Shown in pieces: positions 1 through 5,352 of a stretch of 5,387 nucleotides of DNA. The translations under genes and the position numbers were made by a program. Position 1 is the first letter of the stretch. Each line of letters starts with the position of its first letter. The notes below the pieces were generated by a model. That model was not told the DNA's origin and ran no database searches. It saw nothing but the letters and a program-made list of their open reading frames with translations. Source of the stretch: Gammaproteobacteria bacterium (GTDB taxonomy: Bacteria > Pseudomonadota > Gammaproteobacteria > JALTLT01); NCBI GenBank assembly GCA_027001815.1, contig JALTLT010000169.1:1-5387 (forward strand), in the 5' to 3' direction.

Positions 1-22
1 TCTCATGACCTCAACTTCCCGA

Positions 23-89
23 ACCGCCCGGTGCGGAACCGCATGCCGGGTGGTGTGGGAGGGGCTCGGTCAGCTATGCTGACCGCCCC
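23..89. other. Two adjacent hairpins at the left edge
   Basis: Two inverted repeats lie upstream of the small membrane protein gene. The first (23-54) pairs ACCGCCCGG with CCGGGTGGT, with one G-T mismatch that could be a G-U wobble in RNA. The second (61-89) has a perfect seven-base stem, GGTCAGC (68-74) with GCTGACC (78-84), around a TAT loop, plus an outer GGGG/CCCC pairing. Neither is followed by a T run, so neither is a textbook terminator. They may be the 3' end of a gene outside the window or part of the leader of the gene at 128; the sequence does not decide. Confidence 0.35.
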
Positions 90-127
90 TATCCCGATTT
101 CCCGGATTGGGCGGGTGGAGGGGAACG

Positions 128-349
128 ATGAATTTCGGACGTCTGCTGGTACGGGTCGGCGCGGTGATCACCGCCGCCGGCATGGTGGGAGGGTTCGGTG
201 TGATGTTCGTGGACGCCGACAGCCCGTGGGTGAACCTCATCGCCCTGGTGCCGCTGGGATTCGTGGTGATGATCACGGGGACCGTGGCGGCGCTGTTGAG
301 CAACGCCCCTGGCGGGCCGGACGACAAACGTCCGCCGGAGCCGGACTGA
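128..349 (+). CDS. Small two-helix inner-membrane protein, function unknown
   Basis: Predicted 73-residue protein that I cannot assign to a named family. Two hydrophobic stretches, about residues 7-29 and 34-57, are separated by a short turn containing Asp30, Asp31 and Pro33. A polar, proline-rich, charged tail follows (about 60-73). The layout is that of a small inner-membrane hairpin protein. Arg5 and Arg9 before the first helix and Lys67/Arg68 in the tail would place both ends in the cytoplasm by the positive-inside rule (inference). The ATG at 128 is preferred over the in-frame TTG at 107 because a purine-rich GGAGGGG (117-123) sits just before it and would be buried in the coding region otherwise. 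Its stop is only 23 bp from the stop of the convergent flavoprotein gene. It is short, but the good ribosome binding site and clean two-helix pattern favour a real gene. Confidence 0.7.
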   Translation: MNFGRLLVRVGAVITAAGMVGGFGVMFVDADSPWVNLIALVPLGFVVMITGTVAALLSNAPGGPDDKRPPEPD

Positions 350-352
350 GCG

Positions 353-371
353 CGTCCCGGCGTGGGGGACG
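353..371. terminator. Possible short bidirectional terminator hairpin
   Basis: CGTCCC (353-358) and GGGACG (366-371) can form a six-base-pair stem with a seven-base loop in the narrow gap between two convergent genes. There is no T run on either side, so this is a weak candidate supported mainly by its position. Confidence 0.25.
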
Positions 372-372
372 G

Positions 373-1896
373 TTACTCCTGCTCGTCGTTGGTGCGTCGC
401 TCCGGCTTGGGGTAATAGGCCTCCATGGGGATCGAGAGGCCGCTCTCGGTGATGACGCGGGCGTGAGCCCGGGTGAGCTGGCGGGGCTCGGGCACGCCGC
501 AGGCGTGGGCGATGGTCCCCACGTCGTACTCCATGCGCCGTACATAGTTGGCCACTCTCTCCGCCTTGAGCATGGGGTCGAGCCCTTTCTGCAGGCGGGG
601 ATTGTGGGTGGTGATGCCGGTGGGGCAGGTGTTCTTGTCACACTGCATCGCCTGGATGCAGCCGAGGGCGAACATGAACCCGCGGGCGGAGACGGCGAAA
701 TCGGCGCCGGCACAAAGGGCCCACGCCACGTCGCCGGCGGTCACCAGTTTTCCGGAGGCGATCACCCGGATCCGTCCCTTCAGGCCACACGCTTCCAGCA
801 GGTCGACCACCAGCGGCAGGCTCTCCCGGATCGGCAGACCCACGTAGTCGAGAAGGGCGGTGGGCGCGGCTCCGGTACCGCCATCGGCGCTGTCGACGGT
901 GATGAAATCGGGTGCGTAGTCGAGGCCGCGCCGCAGGATGCGCTCGAACAGCTCGTCGAGCCAGTCGTAGGCGCCGATGACGGTCTTGAAGCCCACCGGC
1001 TTGCCGGTCACGTCCCGTACGCGCATGATCATGTCCAGCAGGTCGTCGGCGTTGTTGATCTCCGGATGGCGGTTGGGGCTGACGGAGTCCTGCCAGGCGG
1101 GGATCCCGCGGATCTTGGCGATCTCGCCGTTTATCTTGGCACCCGGCAGCATGCCGCCGCGCCCCGGTTTTGCCCCCTGGCTGAGCTTGATCTCGAACAT
1201 CCGCACCCGCTCGATGGAGGCCACCTCCTTCAGTTTGCGGTTACTGAGGCGCCCCTCCTGGTCCCGCACGCCGTACTTGGCGGTACCGATCTGAAAGATC
1301 AGGTCGGCGCCCCCCTCCAGATGGTAGGGAGAGAGTCCCCCCTCGCCGGTGTTCAGCCAGCAGCCCGCCCTCGCGGCGCCGTGGGAGAGGGCGCGCACCG
1401 CCGGTCGCGAGATGGCGCCATAGCTCATTCCGGAGATGTGGAAGAAACCCCGCGTGGTGTAGGGGTTGTGGCAACAGTCCCCGATGGTGATGCTCTGAGG
1501 GGGAACCGCGTCACGTCCCAGGATGGGGTAGGGGCAGTTGACGAACAGCACGCTGCCGGTGCGGGTGAGGTCGCGGGTGGAGCCGAAGGCGGCGACGGTG
1601 GGGATTCCCTTGGCGGCACGGTAGACCCATGTGCGGTCGGCCCGGTTGAAGGGCAGCTCCTCCCGGTCCATGGCGAAGAAGTACTGGCGGAAGAAGGTGC
1701 CCAGCTTCTCGAAGAGATAGCGGAACCGGCCGATCACCGGGTAGTTCTTGCGAATGGCGTGTCGGGTCTGGCTGATATCGGCGATATACATGCCGATTAC
1801 CACCATCACCAGCAGGCCTGTCAGAAAAACGAACAGCAGGCTGGTATATTCCAGGACGCGGAACAGCAGGCCGTCGCTGATCATGGGGGAAGTCAT
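373..1896 (-). CDS. Membrane-anchored FMN-binding glutamate synthase family protein
   Basis: A 507-residue protein matching the FMN/iron-sulfur synthase domain of glutamate synthase large subunits. It lacks the N-terminal glutaminase domain and the C-terminal beta-helix of full GltB (about 1,500 residues). One transmembrane helix (about residues 18-38) comes first, followed by a cytoplasmic TIM-barrel domain. Visible motifs are the NTGEGG turn (182-187), SQGAKPGRGG (239-248), DSADGGTGAAP (335-345), and Cys413-x5-Cys419-x4-Cys424, the spacing of the [3Fe-4S] ligands in GltB. In true glutamate synthase this domain reduces 2-oxoglutarate plus ammonia-derived nitrogen to glutamate. Without a glutaminase domain or a neighbouring gltD, the substrate and electron donor here are unknown; a membrane-linked amino-acid or imino-acid oxidoreductase is an inference. 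The start is uncertain: ATG at 1896 is chosen because the helix follows closely, but ATGs at 1884 (503 aa) and 1950 (525 aa) are in frame and none has a clear Shine-Dalgarno sequence. The reading frame stays open much further upstream, through rnhB, but that part has no family resemblance. Confidence 0.88.
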   Translation of the reverse strand: MTSPMISDGLLFRVLEYTSLLFVFLTGLLVMVVIGMYIADISQTRHAIRKNYPVIGRFRYLFEKLGTFFRQYFFAMDREELPFNRADRTWVYRAAKGIPTVAAFGSTRDLTRTGSVLFVNCPYPILGRDAVPPQSITIGDCCHNPYTTRGFFHISGMSYGAISRPAVRALSHGAARAGCWLNTGEGGLSPYHLEGGADLIFQIGTAKYGVRDQEGRLSNRKLKEVASIERVRMFEIKLSQGAKPGRGGMLPGAKINGEIAKIRGIPAWQDSVSPNRHPEINNADDLLDMIMRVRDVTGKPVGFKTVIGAYDWLDELFERILRRGLDYAPDFITVDSADGGTGAAPTALLDYVGLPIRESLPLVVDLLEACGLKGRIRVIASGKLVTAGDVAWALCAGADFAVSARGFMFALGCIQAMQCDKNTCPTGITTHNPRLQKGLDPMLKAERVANYVRRMEYDVGTIAHACGVPEPRQLTRAHARVITESGLSIPMEAYYPKPERRTNDEQE

Positions 1897-2001
1897 CCGC
1901 AGGGCGGGAAAAAGGGGCGGGTCACGGCGATGGAAGCTGTCATGTCCCATACCATAGACCAAAGCTGACGGAACACAACCATCCGTCGAAAGGGGGGGAG
2001 G
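1897..2001. promoter_or_regulatory. Divergent intergenic region between the flavoprotein gene and rnhB
   Basis: About 105 bp separate the two divergent starts, so promoters for both genes should lie here; I see no convincing -35/-10 pair on either strand. An inverted repeat GACGGA (1967-1972)/TCCGTC (1982-1987) with a nine-base loop precedes rnhB and could be a small operator or a leader hairpin. The run of seven G followed by AGG (1992-2001) directly before the rnhB ATG supplies its ribosome binding site. Confidence 0.4.
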
Positions 2002-2604
2002 ATGCAGGGCATACTGGTGGCGGGTGTCGACGAGGCGGGACGTGGTCCCCTGGCCGGACCGGTGGTTGCGGCAGCGGTCATTCTCGATCCGGAACGCCCC
2101 GTGGAGGGACTGGACGACTCCAAGCGCCTGACCGCCCGCCGGCGAGCGAAGCTCGAGGTGGCGATCCGTGAACGGGCCCTCGCCTGGTCCGTGGCGCGGG
2201 CCTCGGTGGAGGAGATCGACCGCCTCAACATTCTGCAGGCGACGATGCTGGCGATGAGCCGCGCCGTGGAAGCACTCGATCCGCTGCCGGGGTTCGTGCG
2301 GGTGGATGGCAATCGTCTGCCGGTCCTGGCCATGGAGGGGGAGGCGGTGGTCGGGGGGGACCGGCTGGTGGTGGAGATCAGCGCCGCCTCGATCCTCGCC
2401 AAGGAGGCGAGGGACCGGGAGATGCTGGAACTCCACCACCGCTGGCCGGAGTACGGCTTCGACCGCCACAAGGGGTATCCCACCGCCGACCACCTGCAGG
2501 CCCTGCGTCTGCACGGGCCCACCCCCGAACATCGCCGTTCCTTCCGCCCGGTGCGCGAACTGATGGGGCGGCGGGGTACGGGATCCTCGCCTTCGGGGCA
2601 ATGA
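2002..2604 (+). CDS. rnhB: Ribonuclease HII
   Basis: A 200-residue cytoplasmic enzyme that cuts the RNA strand of RNA/DNA hybrids and nicks 5' of single ribonucleotides misincorporated in DNA, starting ribonucleotide excision repair. It has the family signature GVDEAGRGPLAGPV at residues 8-21, the DDSK motif at 38-41, and VGGD followed by SAASILAKEARD (127-138). The four metal-binding acids are Asp10, Glu11, Asp102 and Asp120; the 92- and 18-residue spacings equal those of Escherichia coli RNase HII (Asp16, Glu17, Asp108, Asp126). GRG (13-15) is the conserved loop that contacts the ribonucleotide junction, and GYPTADH (158-164) matches the conserved tyrosine region. Length agrees with the family (about 200 residues), so it is complete. 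The ATG at 2002 follows a strong purine-rich ribosome binding site. In many gammaproteobacteria rnhB sits between lpxB and dnaE; here the gene to the left is divergent and nothing follows on this strand, so it appears to be a single-gene unit. Confidence 0.97.
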   Translation: MQGILVAGVDEAGRGPLAGPVVAAAVILDPERPVEGLDDSKRLTARRRAKLEVAIRERALAWSVARASVEEIDRLNILQATMLAMSRAVEALDPLPGFVRVDGNRLPVLAMEGEAVVGGDRLVVEISAASILAKEARDREMLELHHRWPEYGFDRHKGYPTADHLQALRLHGPTPEHRRSFRPVRELMGRRGTGSSPSGQ

Positions 2605-2660
2605 CGCGGGAGGGCGCGGAAGCCCGGAATGAGCGGGTAACGATCTGTTCCCGGCACGCT

Positions 2661-2784
2661 CTGCCGGCGTCTGCACGCCTGGCGCGCCCGATTGCGCCGC
2701 TTTTCGCGCAAGCCGTAGCGATGGCTACGCCTTGCGCTGCAGGGCGGCACACTCGAACACGCCAGACGCACATCCATCCGGCAG
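2661..2784. repeat. 124-nt nested imperfect palindrome
   Basis: Several inverted pairs share nearly one centre near 2722: CTGCCGG (2661-2667)/CCGGCAG (2778-2784), TGGCG (2680-2684)/CGCCA (2760-2764), GCCGC (2696-2700)/GCGGC (2744-2748), GCGCAAG (2706-2712)/CTTGCGC (2731-2737), and CGTAGC (2714-2719)/GCTACG (2724-2729) with a GATG loop. The strand could fold into one long interrupted hairpin. Such elongated palindromes in intergenic DNA often belong to dispersed repeat families (REP- or MITE-like); copy number cannot be seen here. No terminal direct duplication was recognised. The 2605-2660 and 2785-2892 flanks hold nothing I can assign. Confidence 0.5.
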
Positions 2785-2892
2785 ATTCACGCAACTTTCG
2801 GGCTGGCTGAAGGTCACTCTGCCTCGCGGAAAGCAACCAGAACCCGACGGTCAATCAAAGTCCGACAGGCTGCCAGGTCATTGAAAATGTGA

Positions 2893-3113
2893 GGAAGCCG
2901 GAAATCGCGTTTTCGGCTTCCAGCGTTGAAAAAGGCCAGGATGGCCTTTTTCAACTTCCCGAGGAAACGCTGAACAATTCATCCCTGAATTGTCAGAGTA
3001 CGGGAGCCGAAAAACGCGGTTTTCGGCTCCCTTGCAAAATCAATCACCTGCGGTGATTGATTTTGGCGGCACCTCCCTGTGCCGCAGGAATCTCTGAATA
3101 AATCAGAGATTCC
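2893..3113. repeat. Array of seven tandem hairpins between convergent genes
   Basis: Seven inverted repeats fill 221 bp, named from the left. H1: GGAAGCCG 2893-2900 with 2914-2921, plus inner AAA/TTT. H2: a 13-bp stem, 2925-2937 with 2943-2955. H3: an 8-bp stem, 2974-2981 with 2986-2993. H4: a 12-bp stem, 3002-3013 with 3020-3031. H5: a 14-bp stem, 3035-3048 with 3052-3065. H6: a 7-bp stem, 3066-3072 with 3079-3085. H7: an 11-bp stem, 3087-3097 with 3103-3113. All are perfect except for one unpaired base in H1. H5 and H6 abut, and one base separates H6 from H7. Read on the minus strand as the 3' region of the permease mRNA, the order H6-H5-H4 is echoed by H3-H2-H1. No protein is encoded. Possible roles are bidirectional termination, 3'-end protection of mRNA, or a structured repeat element; the sequence alone does not choose. 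Confidence 0.85.
2925..2955. terminator. Candidate bidirectional rho-independent terminator (hairpin H2)
   Basis: A perfect 13-bp stem (GTTGAAAAAGGCC with its complement) around a five-base AGGAT loop. Its GGCC core is flanked by five A on one arm and five T on the other, so it presents a GC core followed by a T run on both strands. It lies about 320 bp after the rnhB stop and about 170 bp after the permease stop, between convergent genes. The GC core is only four pairs and the distance is long, so termination is plausible but not certain. Confidence 0.45.
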
Positions 3114-3126
3114 CTGATAGAAGGGC

Positions 3127-5025
3127 TCAGGCCAGATTCTGGCTCTGGCGGTTGCGCCAGCTCAGGACTCCCACCATCACCAGGATCGCGGCCTGGGCCA
3201 GCAGTACCTGCAGATTGGGGTAGATCCCCAGCAGATCGATGCGCGGGAACCTCACCGCGTCGATGGGGAGGTAACCCGCCTCCTGCAGGGCCGCGATGCC
3301 CTTGCCGGCAAGGACGAACGCCAGGCCGTACATGAGCACCGTGTTGAAACCGAAGAAGGCCTTGAGGGGGATCCGGAGACTGAGGCGGAAGATGCCGATG
3401 CCGACGGCTAACAGGATGGTCGCGGCCGTACCCATGCCGGCCAGGATCAACCCCCGGGTGTCGGCGTTGCTGCTGCCCTGGGTCCAGAGGGCCTGGTAGA
3501 AGAGCACCGTTTCGAACACCTCCCGGTAGACGGCGACGAAAGAGAGGGCGGCGAGGCCCCAGGCGGCGCGACCGCCGTGGCTCTTCAGTTTCTCGGTGAG
3601 GAACTGCTGCCAGCGGCGGCTGTGACGGTGGCTGTGGAGCCAGATCCCCACGTAGAGGAGCATGGCGGAGGCGACCAGTGCGGTGACCGCCTCGGTCAGC
3701 TCGCGGCCCGCGCCGCTGATGGCGATGAGATTCTCGGCCACCAGCCAGGTGGCGACACCGAGCAGCAGGGCCGAGGCCCACCCCAGGTGGATCCAGGGAA
3801 GGGTCTCCCGGTGGCCGGTCTTGATGACGAACGCGATGATGGCGGCGAGGAGGAGGATCGCCTCCATGCCCTCCCGCAGGAGGATCGCCAGGGAGCCGAG
3901 AAAGGCGACGCTGCCCGAAAGGGTGGTGCTTGCCAGGCGATCTTCCAGCCCTGCCAGTTCCGTGGCCAGGGCGCCGTGTACCGACTCCACCTGCTGCAGG
4001 GGCGCATTGCTCCGGAGGAGGGCGCGGTAAGCCATCATGCGCCGTTCCAGGGCGCGGACATCCACCCCCTCGAGGGTGGCGAGCGATTCCTCGGCGAGTT
4101 CGAAACCATCCAGGTAGGCGGAGACGGCGAGCCGGTAGGCGGCTTCGCGATCCCCCTGGCGATAGTGCTGGAGACTTTCGTCCAGTTGCCGGAGGGCCGT
4201 CGCCAGGGGAGAGCCGCCCCGGGCGATCGTCTCGGGATGGCTCCGCAACCAGGCGAGAACGGCGACCCCCGGGGCACCGAGCTGCCGCTCCACCTGGGCC
4301 GGTGTCGCCTGGCTGATGGAGGCGAGGCCCTCGAAATACTCCCCATAACTCCCTTCCAGCCAGGCCGACTCGCCGGCCTCGATCCGGTCGTTGGAGAAGG
4401 GCAGATTGGCCACGTAGTAAGCGAGGGCCCACCGCTCCTCCTCGGAGAGATCGGAGAAGGCCACCATGGCGGTATCGTTCACGCCGAAGGTGATGGTGTT
4501 GAAGAGATCCCAGGCGCTGCGCAAGGGGTAGCGGGAGGGGTCGTGGAAGTTGGTCGGCGCCGGCTCGAGGGAGCTTGCCAGCGGTCCGTCCCCATACCCT
4601 TCCGCGCCGTGGCAGGCGGTGCACTGTTCCTGGTAGAGCGTGGCGCCGAGAAGTGGATCCGGGGCGCGCCTGGGGGAGACACGGACGCCCCAGGTATGGA
4701 TGAGCCCCTGCTGCAGTCTGGCCGTGAGGGTGGCCACCTCCTCACCCGGAACCTTTCCCTCGACCGCCTCCACCAGCGTCTGCGCCAGGTCGACGAGGGC
4801 GGCCTGCTCCTCCCGGGGCGGGAGGGCCCGGATCAGTGCCGGCATGCGTCCGGCGAACTCCTGCTGTTCGGCGTATTCGGCCGCGTCGACCACCTCACCC
4901 TGGCTCACGGTTGCGGGGTAGTCCACGCCGATGTAACCGAGGGTGTGGATGAGTGATTCGACGGAGCCTCCGGCCTGGACCGTGGAGGCAATGAAGAGGA
5001 GGGCGAGGGCTGCGAGCCGTTTCAT
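3127..5025 (-). CDS. Cytochrome c/FTR1 family iron permease
   Basis: A 632-residue inner-membrane protein joining a periplasmic c-type cytochrome to an FTR1-type iron permease. In order: signal peptide (1-18, probable cleavage after VQA); helical region; cytochrome c domain with the single haem motif CTACH (Cys135, Cys138, His139) and Met187 as likely sixth ligand; a helical periplasmic linker rich in acidic residues (about 275-365, including AYLDGFELAEESL); then about seven membrane helices between 372 and 622. Both FTR1 signatures are present: REGME (384-388) and REVFE (501-505), the REXXE motifs that bind iron during transport. Cys135 and Cys138 are the only cysteines. FTR1 permeases import ferric iron produced by oxidising ferrous iron; the attached haem may take the electron (inference). 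The ATG at 5025 is chosen because a signal peptide starts there; the frame's longer start at 5091 would put the promoter and Fur box inside the gene. Ribosome binding is weak (GGTG, 5032-5035). No neighbouring ferroxidase or EfeO-like gene is visible. Confidence 0.95.
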   Translation of the reverse strand: MKRLAALALLFIASTVQAGGSVESLIHTLGYIGVDYPATVSQGEVVDAAEYAEQQEFAGRMPALIRALPPREEQAALVDLAQTLVEAVEGKVPGEEVATLTARLQQGLIHTWGVRVSPRRAPDPLLGATLYQEQCTACHGAEGYGDGPLASSLEPAPTNFHDPSRYPLRSAWDLFNTITFGVNDTAMVAFSDLSEEERWALAYYVANLPFSNDRIEAGESAWLEGSYGEYFEGLASISQATPAQVERQLGAPGVAVLAWLRSHPETIARGGSPLATALRQLDESLQHYRQGDREAAYRLAVSAYLDGFELAEESLATLEGVDVRALERRMMAYRALLRSNAPLQQVESVHGALATELAGLEDRLASTTLSGSVAFLGSLAILLREGMEAILLLAAIIAFVIKTGHRETLPWIHLGWASALLLGVATWLVAENLIAISGAGRELTEAVTALVASAMLLYVGIWLHSHRHSRRWQQFLTEKLKSHGGRAAWGLAALSFVAVYREVFETVLFYQALWTQGSSNADTRGLILAGMGTAATILLAVGIGIFRLSLRIPLKAFFGFNTVLMYGLAFVLAGKGIAALQEAGYLPIDAVRFPRIDLLGIYPNLQVLLAQAAILVMVGVLSWRNRQSQNLA

Positions 5026-5045
5026 GATCTGCACCGTATGCAAAC

Positions 5046-5064
5046 AAGAATGATTAGCATTAAT
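5046..5064 (-). promoter_or_regulatory. Fur box controlling the iron permease gene
   Basis: On the minus strand, ATTAATGCTAATCATTCTT matches the 19-bp consensus GATAATGATAATCATTATC at 14 positions by direct comparison, including the unbroken central TAATCATT. It begins about 20 bp upstream of the permease ATG and overlaps the probable -10 element and transcription start. That is the usual position for repression by Fe(II)-bound Fur, so the gene should be expressed when iron is scarce. Confidence 0.82.
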
Positions 5065-5091
5065 ATTGAGGGAATGCCCCCTCCATGTCAA
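5062..5091 (-). promoter_or_regulatory. Sigma-70-type promoter of the iron permease gene
   Basis: A perfect -35 hexamer TTGACA (5091-5086) is followed after 18 bp by AATATT (5067-5062), a four-of-six match to the -10 consensus. Transcription would start near 5055 and give a leader of about 30 nt before the ATG. An alternative -10, TATTAA (5065-5060), has a longer 20-bp spacer. The Fur box overlaps the -10 region. Confidence 0.6.
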
Positions 5092-5139
5092 CAGGTATTC
5101 GTATTCGTGGCAGGGGTCCGCGTGGGGGACGCCGGGGAG

Positions 5140-5158
5140 CGCCAGGTTGTACCTGGCG
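5140..5158. other. Short perfect hairpin upstream of the permease promoter
   Basis: CGCCAGGT (5140-5147) and ACCTGGCG (5151-5158) form a perfect eight-base-pair stem with a TGT loop. It lies about 50 bp upstream of the permease -35 element. It may be a protein-binding palindrome or part of a transcript entering from the right; there is no T run. The rest of 5092-5255 holds no gene or site I can support. Confidence 0.4.
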
Positions 5159-5255
5159 ATTGGCGTGCAGTGCCAGCGGGGATGGGGGGATGCGCCGCCT
5201 GCGCAGGTATCGCCGAGTGCAATTATTAACCCGGCAAGGGTTTACATTATATTCA

Positions 5256-5352
5256 GCGCTTTGGATTTGCGTCGGATCAAGGCGCGGTGCGCAGGCAAGG
5301 GTTGTTCCCTTGGCAAGCGCCGCAACACCGAGCCGGCGCAAATCCAAGGCGC
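5256..5352. repeat. 97-nt nested palindrome with 20-bp arms
   Basis: The outer arms, GCGCTTTGGATTTGCGTCGG (5256-5275) and its near-complement (5333-5352), agree at 18 of 20 positions; both differences would be G-U pairs in RNA. At the same centre (5304) an inner perfect hairpin CAAGGG (5296-5301)/CCCTTG (5307-5312) closes a TTGTT loop. GGCGC (5281-5285) and GCGCC (5317-5321) can add a middle stem that is slightly off-centre. The shape suggests a dispersed intergenic repeat or a large structured element. No gene is recognised from 5353 to the window end, which turns AT-rich around 5357-5377. Confidence 0.6.

Noticed and set aside
31..1968. 645-residue open frame on the plus strand
   Set aside because: It is antisense to the flavoprotein gene, has low-complexity composition with many Gly, His and Asp, and shows no family motif; it reflects GC-rich third-position bias.
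1897..2676. Upstream extension of the flavoprotein frame to 2676
   Set aside because: The added residues run antisense through rnhB and look like GC-rich noise; family resemblance begins only near the membrane helix.
2601..2810. 69-residue frame whose ATG overlaps the rnhB stop codon
   Set aside because: The ATGA overlap looks like translational coupling, but most of the frame is the translated 124-nt palindrome and the protein has no recognisable features.
11..2962. Identical 12-mer TCAACTTCCCGA at 11-22 and 2951-2962
   Set aside because: About one 12-base match of this kind is expected by chance in a window this long, and the flanks do not match.
2893..3113. CRISPR array
   Set aside because: The hairpins are not a repeated constant sequence with regular spacers; stems differ and spacing ranges from 0 to 18 bp.
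3577..4956. 459-residue plus-strand frame opposite the permease
   Set aside because: It is a shadow of the permease gene, whose signal peptide, haem motif and REXXE motifs are unmistakable on the other strand.
5026..5091. Longer permease start at 5091
   Set aside because: The extra 22 residues would precede the signal peptide and would cover the promoter and Fur box.
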